A stretch of 36,762 bases of DNA from a virus. The stretch covers positions 1 through 36,762 of IMG/VR virus record IMGVR_UViG_3300044613_000826. One strand, given 5' to 3'. Both the position numbers and the translations under genes were made by a program. Positions 1-7,326 of this stretch are shown here, one piece after another. Below the pieces are notes generated by a model that was not told where the DNA came from, did no database searches, and saw nothing but the letters and a program-made list of their open reading frames with translations. Position 1 is the first letter of the stretch, and the number at the start of each line of letters is the position of its first letter.

Positions 1-196
1 CAGATTCGTGTCTTGAGATGCAGAATGAATGGATACAGCTTTCTTTGATTTTACCGCCATCCATTGTTGCTTCGATTTCCAACTTGAATGGACAACTCGA
101 TTTTAATGATTTAAGCCTATTTTTAAGAGTTTTATTGTTTTTTGTAAATCCAATCTTCACCATCATACTGTTTCCTGCTCTTATTACATAGATCAT
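1..196 (-). CDS. GIY-YIG (Mug113/T5orf172-like) nuclease, partial
   Basis: The visible 65 residues start MIYVIRAG and continue with MVKIGFTKN, RLKSLKSSCPF and an EIEATMDGGKIKESCIHSF block; the C-terminus lies off the left edge. The order YVIRAG, VKIG, RLKxL, then an acidic/His block matches the short GIY-YIG domain of the Mug113/T5orf172 type, where VKIG plays the YIG part. Such domains cut DNA and often belong to homing or mobile genes. The gene points left, against the late genes on either side of the cut, and follows a structured region on the same strand. An internal ATG pair at 161-166 could also be the start. No Shine-Dalgarno is visible. Function is inferred from motif order only. Confidence 0.65.
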   Translation of the reverse strand, partial: MIYVIRAGNSMMVKIGFTKNNKTLKNRLKSLKSSCPFKLEIEATMDGGKIKESCIHSFCISRHES

Positions 197-231
197 ATTG
201 TTTCGATTTGGTTTTATTTATTAGACAGTCA

Positions 232-628
232 CCTCGCTTACGCTCGATCAAACTTCCCTCCGAGAGGAAAAAGACATACCGACCTCTTAGGGCTGTGCTT
301 ACAAACCCTATGATTCGTGGTCTACCATGTGGAACCCCTATCTCTAGAGACCCAATTCGGTTGTGCGCTCTTCCCCCCGCTTCGGATTAAAGCCTGTAGC
401 GGACGCTGGATGATAGGTCGGAATCAGAGCCAGCCGCGAGCCTAATGGTAGTGAAGTATTCTCATACCCCTTTGCCCGTCCTAATGGCTGTCTCGTTCCA
501 CTAGGAACTGACCTTTAAAAGAGCAAAGGCCAGTACGAAAGACGGGGGAATCTCGTACTAGCCTTGCGGCTAAACCTTTATGGCTTAGCGAGGAAGATGT
601 TGACTTAGACCCCCGTCTGTCGTCAACG
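232..628 (-). ncRNA. Candidate large structured RNA upstream of the GIY-YIG gene
   Basis: No convincing gene lies here, but the sequence folds on itself repeatedly. Perfect arms (plus coordinates) are: 232-238 with 587-593 (7 bp), 279-285 with 415-421 (7), 288-292 with 306-310 (5), 405-409 with 430-434 (5), 469-475 with 523-529 (7), 495-499 with 504-508 (5), 532-538 with 553-559 (7) and 599-604 with 622-627 (6). The 540-548 segment is also a perfect 9-bp complement of 610-618, linking two hairpin loops. On the minus strand TAGCC-GCAA-GGCTA gets a GNRA loop, and the 569-576/582-589 helix gains a G-U pair where the plus strand has an A-C mismatch; both favour minus-strand transcription. No group I or II intron, tmRNA or RNase P consensus was recognised. 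The class is unknown. Confidence 0.55.
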
Positions 629-630
629 CC

Positions 631-658
631 AAAATACATTATTTTACCGTTCCGTCAA
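631..658 (-). promoter_or_regulatory. Possible sigma70 promoter for the structured RNA
   Basis: Read on the minus strand, TTGACG (658-653) is followed after 16 nt by TATTTT (636-631). A start about 7 nt downstream would fall at the first arm (627-622) of the structured region. The -10 is only 4/6, so this is a weak but well-placed match. Confidence 0.35.
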
Positions 659-710
659 TAGGAAATCTTTAAGGTCGCAATTTGCAACCAAGCGTTAGGC
701 TAACCACTAA

Positions 711-779
711 GACGCATGCTTAGCCCGAAAGACGCATGCTTAGCCCGAAAGACGCATGCCAGACGGGAAAAGACGCATG
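711..779. repeat. Four direct copies of GACGCATG at 20-21 bp spacing
   Basis: GACGCATG begins at 711, 731, 751 and 772. The first two full units are identical 20-mers, GACGCATGCTTAGCCCGAAA; the third and fourth have diverged after the core. Inverted partial copies (TGCGTC) lie at 784-789 and 863-868. The spacing of about two helical turns would put bound proteins on one face of the DNA. Iteron or operator function is an inference. Confidence 0.8.
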
Positions 780-796
780 TTTTTGCGTCAAATCTT

Positions 797-858
797 GTGA
801 CAAAAAGCACCCAGTATTTGTCACGGTTTTGTCAGAAAAACTACACATTATTTCTGAC
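797..858. promoter_or_regulatory. Two inverted repeats with identical 8-12-8 geometry
   Basis: GTGACAAA (797-804) faces TTTGTCAC (817-824), and GTCAGAAA (831-838) faces TTTCTGAC (851-858). Both have 12-nt spacers and begin 34 bp apart. Half-sites share the form GTSANAAA. Neither is followed by a T-run, so they look more like paired operators upstream of the scaffold/capsid genes than terminators. Confidence 0.6.
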
Positions 859-866
859 ATAATGCG

Positions 867-919
867 TCAAGTCTAATACCTTACCAAACTACTTGACTTA
901 GTAAGGATTAAATGCTTGA
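867..919. promoter_or_regulatory. Imperfect inverted repeat upstream of the scaffold gene
   Basis: TCAAG-TCTAATA-CCTTAC (867-884) is matched in inverted form by GTAAGG-ATTAAATG-CTTGA (901-919). The left arm contains ATACCTTA (876-883), a word also present in the 21.2-21.4 kb intergenic region. A regulatory role for the capsid operon is likely by position but unproven. Confidence 0.4.
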
Positions 920-960
920 CTTCGCTCATCGCCACCGCAGGGCGTTAACCAGCGTACAAA

Positions 961-2001
961 ATGACTAATACCAATCAAGCTAACGCCGAAGCTGAAGAAT
1001 CGGTGGACAATATCTCATTCGAGGAGCTTATCGCTCGGAGAATTGGGGAAGCAACTGCACCAGAGGAAACCGAAGAGGAACCCCAGGATGCCGAGGAAAC
1101 CGAAGAAACCGAACCTGCCAGTCAAGATGACGAGGAAGAGGTGGAGGAAACCGAGGAAGAATCCGAGGAGGAATCAGAGGAAGCCGAGGAGCAGTCAGAC
1201 ATAGACCTGTTGAATCTCTCACCGGAGCAGATCCAAGAGCTTGCCAAAAAAGGTAAGAGTCGCCTCCTTCAACGGATTGGTGAACTCACCGCCCAAAAGC
1301 GAACCTTAGAGGAAAAGCTCGCGGCTCAACCGCAGATGACTCGTCAAGTCGAGGAGAACGAGATCCCAGAGGCTATCCGTAAATTGGAGAGCTTCGAGAA
1401 CCTCAAAGACTTCTACGACGAAATGACGAAGACCCTAGAGTCAACGGACGAGATCTTGGACGAACACGAAGACTACGGACCCGATGACATCATCACCGTT
1501 GGCGATAAAGAGTTCACCAAGCGTCAAATCCGCAAAGCCAACAGGAACGCCAAGGAAGCACTAACCAAGTACATCCCAGCCCAACAGCAGCAGTTGATCA
1601 AAGTTGCCCAGTTCGGTGAGATGTCCAAGCAGTACTCCGAGGCAGCACGAAAAGAGGTTCCAGAGATTCAAGACGAAGAGTCCGAGATCGGAAGGAACTA
1701 CAAGGTGCTAGTCGAAGATCCCCTAGTTTCCAGAGTGAAACGCGAAATCCCCGAGATTGGGATGCAAATTGAATACATTCTTGCTCATGCGGCAAGGTCT
1801 ATCTTTGGAAAGAAAGCTAAGGCTATCCAAGCTGGAGCTGGGAACAAGTTGAAGGTGTCACCACCCGCTTCCCCAGTTGGATCTGGTTCGGTTAAGTCTG
1901 GTTCTAATGCCAAAGCAAAGGTCAAAGACGCATACAGCAGGTTTGAAACGACTGGTTCGGTCGATGATTGGGTTGCCTCACGAATCGCTAAGTTAAAATA
2001 A
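961..2001 (+). CDS. Capsid scaffolding protein
   Basis: 346 residues. The N-terminal third (about residues 34-82) is an almost uninterrupted Glu/Asp run, followed by a helical, charged body rich in Glu, Lys and Gln (about 85-260) and a basic C-terminal tail ending VASRIAKLK. An acidic helical protein directly before the major capsid gene is the usual form and place of a podovirus scaffold, which shapes the procapsid and leaves before or during packaging. The basic C-terminus is where known scaffolds contact the capsid protein. The start is the first ATG after the repeat-rich control region and has no Shine-Dalgarno. Sequence similarity was not tested; the call rests on composition and position. 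Confidence 0.75.
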   Translation: MTNTNQANAEAEESVDNISFEELIARRIGEATAPEETEEEPQDAEETEETEPASQDDEEEVEETEEESEEESEEAEEQSDIDLLNLSPEQIQELAKKGKSRLLQRIGELTAQKRTLEEKLAAQPQMTRQVEENEIPEAIRKLESFENLKDFYDEMTKTLESTDEILDEHEDYGPDDIITVGDKEFTKRQIRKANRNAKEALTKYIPAQQQQLIKVAQFGEMSKQYSEAARKEVPEIQDEESEIGRNYKVLVEDPLVSRVKREIPEIGMQIEYILAHAARSIFGKKAKAIQAGAGNKLKVSPPASPVGSGSVKSGSNAKAKVKDAYSRFETTGSVDDWVASRIAKLK

Positions 2002-2020
2002 CCTTTATTAAATCACTATT

Positions 2021-3013
2021 ATGAGTATCTCGAATACCTATCAACCAAATGCGCCCCAAGCCAAGCTCGGCACGGGTTCCGCTATCTCTAACCGCGAGGA
2101 TCTCTCTAACGAGCTGACCCTCCTTGCTCCCGAAGAAACCCCGCTCCTCAGCCTTTGCTCTAAGGGTAAGGCAAGTGGTACTTTCAGCGAGTGGACTGCC
2201 GATGTGCTTTCGGCTCCTTCGACTGCTGGTATCTCTGAAGGTACGGATGTTACCGCCTTTGATGACAAGTTCGCTAGCCGCGCTCGTCTTGGCAACTACA
2301 CCCAGATCTTCCGCCGCGACTACATCGTGTCGAACCTGCAACAAGCCGTTAGCTCCGTTGGCCCAGCAAACGTTGCACAGGCTGAGGCAAAGTCGATGCG
2401 TGAACTGAAGCGCGATGTCGAAGCAGCTATCTGCTCGGACAATGATCGTACCGTTGAAAACGGTGCTGGCACTCCATACGCCCTCCGTGGTCTTGGTGAC
2501 TGGCTCGACTCGGCTGGCCCTTCGGATGTTCCTGCCGCTTATCGCACGCCTTCGGCTTCGATCCTCGGTGCTGCTCCTACGGACACTACCTTCAACGATG
2601 TCATCGCGTCGATCTACACCGTCAATGGCGAGGCCAATAACCTCACCCTCATCGCTGGTGTTGCTCTCCGCAAGGTGATCTCGAACTTCCAACGCTCGTC
2701 TGGTCAAGCCACCAGCCCTGCTGAAGCGGTGTATCACATCAATCAAGACGCTTCGAGCAAGAAGATCACCCATGCAGTTACCCTGTATGAGTCCGACTTC
2801 GGTATCGTAAATGTCATCAATGGCAACCCTTCCTGTATGCCTGCCGCTACCCGTGGCTATGTGGTGAATCCGAAGTATCTCGGTTTCAACACCTTGATCC
2901 CAATGGGTTCGACTCGCCTTGAGAACCAAGGTGGTGGCGAGCGTGGTTTCGTGGACATGGTTGGTACGCTTGTTTGTAAGCACCCTGGCGCACACGGCAA
3001 GATCGCTTACTAA
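2021..3013 (+). CDS. Major capsid protein, SU10-like (HK97 fold)
   Basis: 330 residues. Features fit the SU10-type major capsid family (formerly DUF5309): an N-terminal stretch with LLAPEETPLLSL, a TQIFRRDYIVSNLQQ block, the MRELKRDVEAAI helix followed by a Gly-rich linker and RGLGDWLD, and a late YESDFGIVNVINGNP segment like the family's V-Y-S-D-F-G-x-V strand. The length is typical. It lies 19 bp after the scaffold gene and codon choice is regular, as for a highly expressed gene. The leader is A/T-rich with no Shine-Dalgarno. Large antisense reading frames across it are shadows. Confidence 0.88.
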   Translation: MSISNTYQPNAPQAKLGTGSAISNREDLSNELTLLAPEETPLLSLCSKGKASGTFSEWTADVLSAPSTAGISEGTDVTAFDDKFASRARLGNYTQIFRRDYIVSNLQQAVSSVGPANVAQAEAKSMRELKRDVEAAICSDNDRTVENGAGTPYALRGLGDWLDSAGPSDVPAAYRTPSASILGAAPTDTTFNDVIASIYTVNGEANNLTLIAGVALRKVISNFQRSSGQATSPAEAVYHINQDASSKKITHAVTLYESDFGIVNVINGNPSCMPAATRGYVVNPKYLGFNTLIPMGSTRLENQGGGERGFVDMVGTLVCKHPGAHGKIAY

Positions 3014-3045
3014 TCGCAACTAAACACTAAAAGAAAGAAAATATT

Positions 3046-3498
3046 ATGCCACAACTTGTAAATAACGAGCGTAGCCCCTACACGGATGTTGTTAAGATCA
3101 CTGCCGCTGACCTCATTGCCATTGGCAATGGTGGAACTCGCCGTATCGCTACAATCCCCGCTGGCGGTGCTGTTGAGCTTGTCACCGTGACCAACACCGT
3201 TGACATCGTTGGTTCGTCCAGCCTTGTTGTCGATGTCGGCACTACGCTTGCTGATCCCGATGAGTTCATCAACGCCCTCGATGTAGACGCGATGACCGTT
3301 GGTCTTCCGACCGTCAACACTGGCGACCAGTTCACCGCTGGTACTGCAGTGACGACTTCGGGACTTAGCCAAGCAGTTGCTCAAGCCTCTGCTGCCACCC
3401 CTATCTACATCAAGGTGACCGATGCCGCTGTGGCTTCGATTACCGCTGGTGAGATCATGATTGGCTTCCGCATCTTGGACCTTACCAAGTTTGCCTAA
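3046..3498 (+). CDS. Candidate capsid decoration or head protein
   Basis: 150 residues, rich in Val, Thr, Ala and Gly and low in charge, with alternating hydrophobic/Thr strands suggesting an all-beta protein. It follows the capsid gene after 32 bp and has a purine-rich AGAAAG upstream of the ATG. Phages with SU10-like capsids often encode a small beta cement or head-fibre protein here, so decoration of the capsid is the likeliest role. No family motif was recognised. Confidence 0.55.
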   Translation: MPQLVNNERSPYTDVVKITAADLIAIGNGGTRRIATIPAGGAVELVTVTNTVDIVGSSSLVVDVGTTLADPDEFINALDVDAMTVGLPTVNTGDQFTAGTAVTTSGLSQAVAQASAATPIYIKVTDAAVASITAGEIMIGFRILDLTKFA

Positions 3499-3553
3499 TC
3501 CTTGATGGCGGGGGGTGGGTTCTATCCCCATCCTCCGCTCTCTACTCCATACT

Positions 3554-3835
3554 ATGATTTCTGAAGAAGCGATGACAGATGCGTTGGTAAAGGAGCTTTG
3601 CTCTGGTCGCCAGCTCATGGAAACAAAACAAAAATTCCGCGAGATTTCCGCAGCGCAAGAAGCTGACACTCTCCGTGGAGTAAAAACTGGCGCGTTGGGC
3701 CGAGCCGTTGCGGTTGTCCCTGCGCATGAGTATTTCCTAATCCGCAATAAATACGGTGAAGACGCATGGCATGACCGCGAGTTTATCCGCGACTTCCAGA
3801 AGTTTCACCCAGAACTTTCCCCTAACGCTGTTTAA
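3554..3835 (+). CDS. Small virion-region protein of unknown function
   Basis: With the ATG at 3554 the product is 93 residues (MISEEAMTDALV); a GTG at 3515 would add 13 residues of poor composition. It is helical in the first half (LVKELCSGRQLMETKQKFRE), with a basic middle and a C-terminus rich in Phe and His. Its stop codon overlaps the next start (TAATG), so the two are probably co-translated. Position between capsid and adaptor genes suggests a head-completion or assembly role, but no motif identifies it. Confidence 0.6.
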   Translation: MISEEAMTDALVKELCSGRQLMETKQKFREISAAQEADTLRGVKTGALGRAVAVVPAHEYFLIRNKYGEDAWHDREFIRDFQKFHPELSPNAV

Positions 3836-4566
3836 TGCAAGATAGATCCTACACCGATTTGTTTGACACGACTCAAGCTCTTTGCGGTGTCGTCTTTGCA
3901 AGTATTGAAAAAAGCCGTATTAAAGCCCTAATCAACAGAAGGGCGAGAAAGGCTTACAAATCCTCTAACTACTGGAGTAGGTTCATTGGGGTTGGTGAAG
4001 AAAGGGCAGTTCTCAATGGCGTTATTCCGTTTGATGAGTCTGGACTCGCTTCGGTAGACACATTCCTTCGCGTTTTTGTTAATCGCCCCTATGGAGTTAA
4101 CAGCAACCAAGAATACCAGTACATCGTAGGCCCATACGGAGCTACCCTATTGGCTGGGTCTTTTGAACCAGAAGTGGCCTATGTTACATATAAGGCTCAA
4201 TTCGCAATCACTTATGGGCCGGGGACTTCTGGCGGAGATCCAAGTGGAAGTTCCGCAGATGTTACGGCAGTGCCATCAGAATGGTTTGATTACATGGCGC
4301 ATGGTGCATACGCCGACTATCTCAGGGCTGAAGGGCAGCAGGAAAAGGCTGCTGTTGCCGACCAAGAAGCCAACGAAATGCTGCTTGATGAGTTGATGCG
4401 ATTGGACGAGCAACATACACAAACGGTAATTTCGCCAAGGATATTTACGAACGCTAATATGCAAATGCGTTCGGGTGGCCCATCCGCTGTTGGGGCGGCA
4501 AGCACTACCGCATCTGGCGAGCAGATTTCAGACGAATACGGAGAAGTAATTATTACAGAAGGATAA
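3835..4566 (+). CDS. Putative head-tail adaptor/connector protein
   Basis: 243 residues. The N-terminal half has a helical DTTQALCGV segment and basic RRARKAYKSSNYWSRF. A block SEWFDYMAHGAYADYLRAEGQQEKA (positions about 146-170, written here as its key stretch) leads into a long helix with EANEMLLDELMRLDEQ. This late helical pattern (W-F-D-Y-x-x-H-A-Y-A-D-Y-L-R) resembles podovirus adaptor proteins that join portal and nozzle. The start overlaps the preceding stop and the gene ends one base before the tailspike start. Function is inferred from layout and the helical block. Confidence 0.55.
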   Translation: MQDRSYTDLFDTTQALCGVVFASIEKSRIKALINRRARKAYKSSNYWSRFIGVGEERAVLNGVIPFDESGLASVDTFLRVFVNRPYGVNSNQEYQYIVGPYGATLLAGSFEPEVAYVTYKAQFAITYGPGTSGGDPSGSSADVTAVPSEWFDYMAHGAYADYLRAEGQQEKAAVADQEANEMLLDELMRLDEQHTQTVISPRIFTNANMQMRSGGPSAVGAASTTASGEQISDEYGEVIITEG

Positions 4567-4567
4567 C

Positions 4568-6376
4568 ATGCCAAGGAAAATTTCACAACTTAAGGTTGCT
4601 ACTGATGTAACAGCATCCGACTTGATTCAAGTAATTGACATCGAGGATACGGGAATGGCTGTTAGCGGAACCAATAAGAGGGCTACCGCTCAACTGATGG
4701 CGAATGAGCTTGGGAAGCTGACTAATATCACGGCTACTGGATCTACCACCGCTCGCACCTTGGCAAATCGTTTTGCGGACACCGTGAACGTCAAGGATTT
4801 CGGAGCAGTTGGCGATGGTGTTACGAATGATACAAGTGCCATTCAAACAGCAATTGCCGCTTCCGCAGGTAATACTGTATACTTCCCTTCTGGCACTTAT
4901 CTTGTTTCTGGGGCTACAGCTAACGCAGCTTTAACGCTTCCAGTCGCTGGTGTTTGTCTTATGGGTGATGGGAAGTTCTCATCCACAATTAAATGCTTGT
5001 CTGCTAGTGCAATCCTTGCCGCAGTTGATGCCGAAAAAATTGAGATACGTGATTTAGGTTTTGATGGTGTTTCCACCGCTAGGCTGGCATGGCAACGCGC
5101 AATTGCTTTTCGTGGAGTTTTAAAATCAAGCATTAAGAATTGTTATTTTTATCGTCTTGGGGACTCGGTGATTAACTACGGAAAAACTGGATTTGGTGGA
5201 TCTGACGCTATACCAAACGGGTCGCGTCAACCAGAGGACATCGAGGTGTCTGGAAATTTATTTGAAGATTGCTATGGTTCAGCCGCAGTTATTTCCAAAT
5301 TTGTAGGAATGAAGCAAACAATCATTTCAAACAATGAATTTAAAGATTCCTGCTCTGTTGCGATTTCAATTGAAAGCGAAGGCGGTACGGTTTCTGAATT
5401 AGCTGAAAAAATTGTTGTTTCAGGAAACGTTATTGATGGGATTTCTTACGAAAGAACAAGCGGTCTATCTAACGTTGCGTGGGGCATCAGTATTGCTGAG
5501 CAAGCAAAAATCATAACCGTGTCAGGTAATGTAGTTAATGATGTCAATGGATCGACAATAGCCGCGGGTATTATTATTGGAACATCTGCCGAACAAGACG
5601 ATACGTTCGCGTCTGACGTTTGTGTGGTTGGTAACACAGTCACAAATATCAGCGCAGGCGCAAATAGAGGGCATGGCATTTTATTGCAAACTGGTGACGA
5701 AAATGTTACTGGTATAACAATTTCTGGAAATATCATTGCAAACTGCAAGGATGGAATTTCTTTTCAATCTGCGGCAGGAGACAAAACCACGGGAGTAATT
5801 TCTAAAATATCGGTTATAGGCAATGTAATTCGAGATTGCACTGAATTTGGGCTATTTCATATTAACGTAGGTGGCGCAGGGGAAACCGCAGTCGTTGATT
5901 CGTGCATCAGTAATAACGTAATATCTGGTTCCACCTCTCACGGTGCCGTTTTAAAATTAACAAACAGTGTGGTTAGCGGAAACGTATTCGCTCAAAACGG
6001 TGGAATTGGATTGACCTTGATAAGTGGATCATCTATTAACATCATATCTAACAATGTTTCATTTAATTCTGGGTTAGACGGGTTCCAAATAAATGGAGAT
6101 TTCACAACCATAATTGGCAACACATCAATCAACAATGGGCAAACTGCTGGGACTAGCTATGGAGTTTATTTGGTTACCGGGGCAAACGGCATTTTATCGA
6201 ATAATCGTTGTTCAGATACTCAAGGATCACCAACACAAGACTATGGAATCCGCGCTCCAAATGGCACGACAGTTAGAAACAATGAATATATTGGAAATGC
6301 GGTAGCACCTAACTTTAACGGGATCGCATCACACAATACAGGGACATACGACGCGGGATTGAATCGAACTGCATAA
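4568..6376 (+). CDS. Tailspike with right-handed beta-helix (pectate-lyase-like)
   Basis: 602 residues. A short N-terminal section (MPRKISQLKV, then SDLIQVIDIED, residues 1-30) looks like a virion-attachment segment. Residues 75-89 (VKDFGAVGDGVTNDT) and the NTVYFPSGTYLVSG block that follows are the hallmark of the Pectate_lyase_3 domain. The remainder has repeated N-V-I/V-S-G-N turns typical of parallel beta-helix coils. Such proteins bind and often cut surface polysaccharide at the tail tip. No transmembrane or chaperone domain is seen. GAAGGA a few bases upstream may serve as a ribosome site. Confidence 0.85.
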   Translation: MPRKISQLKVATDVTASDLIQVIDIEDTGMAVSGTNKRATAQLMANELGKLTNITATGSTTARTLANRFADTVNVKDFGAVGDGVTNDTSAIQTAIAASAGNTVYFPSGTYLVSGATANAALTLPVAGVCLMGDGKFSSTIKCLSASAILAAVDAEKIEIRDLGFDGVSTARLAWQRAIAFRGVLKSSIKNCYFYRLGDSVINYGKTGFGGSDAIPNGSRQPEDIEVSGNLFEDCYGSAAVISKFVGMKQTIISNNEFKDSCSVAISIESEGGTVSELAEKIVVSGNVIDGISYERTSGLSNVAWGISIAEQAKIITVSGNVVNDVNGSTIAAGIIIGTSAEQDDTFASDVCVVGNTVTNISAGANRGHGILLQTGDENVTGITISGNIIANCKDGISFQSAAGDKTTGVISKISVIGNVIRDCTEFGLFHINVGGAGETAVVDSCISNNVISGSTSHGAVLKLTNSVVSGNVFAQNGGIGLTLISGSSINIISNNVSFNSGLDGFQINGDFTTIIGNTSINNGQTAGTSYGVYLVTGANGILSNNRCSDTQGSPTQDYGIRAPNGTTVRNNEYIGNAVAPNFNGIASHNTGTYDAGLNRTA

Positions 6377-6418
6377 CCCCATAACCCCCTCAGTCACCCC
6401 ATCGCACCTTTAACAATC

Positions 6419-6505
6419 ATGTCCAAGAAAATCTCACACCTCAATCCTAGGCTGGATCTTGACAAAGTAGTGTTGCGTAATTACAATAACCAAGGAAATG
6501 CCTAA
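6419..6505 (+). pseudogene. 28-codon remnant resembling the tailspike N-terminus
   Basis: ATG at 6419 opens MSKKISHLNPRLDLDKVV and stops after 28 codons. The start copies the pattern of the tailspike's MPRKISQLKV attachment segment. It may be a broken head of a lost fibre gene, left after exchange of receptor-binding modules, or a coincidence over a promoter that overlaps it (6459-6487). Confidence 0.4.
6459..6487 (+). promoter_or_regulatory. Near-consensus sigma70 promoter upstream of the fibre-like gene
   Basis: TTGACA (6459-6464) and TACAAT (6482-6487) are separated by exactly 17 bp. A transcript would start near 6494, about 38 nt before the ATG at 6532. This is one of the best promoter matches in the window and lies inside the late region. 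Confidence 0.6.
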
Positions 6506-6531
6506 CGCAAACATGCAACTTCGCTGGTAAT

Positions 6532-7326
6532 ATGCAATACGCTTACGCATATCAACTCAATGGTACACAGGCTGGTGGTCTTGATCCAGATGCTAGGTCA
6601 TACATTCTTGCCGTGGAAGCTGCTGATAGTCAAACGCTGGAGGCAGGCGTAAAGAATGCATACAACACCTTTGTAAAGGGGTGCAAGTCTGATGGTATCT
6701 GGGATGCTATCAAGGCATCCTGCATCATGGCTGGAGCGCACACGCTTTCTGGAGCACTTGTACCACTAAAAGGAACGGCTCCGACTAACTTCAACTTCGT
6801 TTCTGGTGACTATAATCGAGAAAATGGAATTGTTGGAAATGGAAGCACTAAATACCTAAATTCCAATCGCGCAAATAACGCAGATCCGCAAAACAATAAT
6901 CACCATGCAATTTACATTTCAAGTGTAGTTACTGGGTCTTTAGTTGGATACATTGGTGCAGGCGGAGGAATTACTGGGGCTACAGGAATTTACCAATCTG
7001 CTACATCCGCGACATTTAGAAGCAGGGTGAACCTTGCTCAATCCGCTGGTGCTCAGCACCAAGCTGGATTCACTGGAATTAATAGAAGTTTATCGGCTTC
7101 ATTTGAATATAGGAGGGCTGGAACAAATACCAGCGCAACAGTTACATCTCAAGCTCCATCAACCGATGATGTGTTTGTTTTTGCTAGAAACAATGGAATC
7201 AATATAGCAGAGCTTTTTACATCATCCAGAATGTCGTTTTACTCTATCGGAGAATCGCTCGACCTCGCTAAACTGGATTCTAGGGTTTCAACTTTAATCA
7301 CTGACATTGCCGCTGCAATACCATGA
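6532..7326 (+). CDS. Second receptor-binding/fibre-type protein
   Basis: 264 residues. An N-terminal helical part (AADSQTLEAGVKNAYNTFVKG) is followed by ASCIMAGAHTLSGALVPLKG and a long beta-rich section with G-N-G-S-T-K-Y-L-N, FEYRRAG and FVFARNNG. This pattern recalls phage fibre-tip proteins with a concanavalin/laminin-G-like jelly roll. It is placed after the tailspike, behind its own promoter, and overlaps the next gene by ATGA. It probably contributes to host recognition. The family assignment is from general resemblance only. Confidence 0.6.
   Translation: MQYAYAYQLNGTQAGGLDPDARSYILAVEAADSQTLEAGVKNAYNTFVKGCKSDGIWDAIKASCIMAGAHTLSGALVPLKGTAPTNFNFVSGDYNRENGIVGNGSTKYLNSNRANNADPQNNNHHAIYISSVVTGSLVGYIGAGGGITGATGIYQSATSATFRSRVNLAQSAGAQHQAGFTGINRSLSASFEYRRAGTNTSATVTSQAPSTDDVFVFARNNGINIAELFTSSRMSFYSIGESLDLAKLDSRVSTLITDIAAAIP

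Noticed and set aside
208-390. 60-codon plus-strand frame starting with TTG
   Set aside because: It has low-complexity basic composition, no ribosome site and lies wholly in the self-complementary region, so base pairing explains the sequence better than coding.
232-628. Group I or II intron, tmRNA or RNase P RNA
   Set aside because: I looked for the P7/R-S core words, a domain V hairpin, a tag-peptide region and GAGGAAAGTCC-type motifs on both strands and found none.
711-779. CRISPR-like array
   Set aside because: The unit is only 20 bp, there are no unique spacers of 25-40 bp and no cas genes are present.
1988-3019. 343-codon minus-strand frame opposite the capsid gene
   Set aside because: It is a mirror of a strongly biased coding sequence; its protein has no recognisable motif and the capsid match is clear.
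3010-3747. 245-codon minus-strand frame
   Set aside because: It lies antisense to the decoration-type and following small gene and has shadow-type composition.
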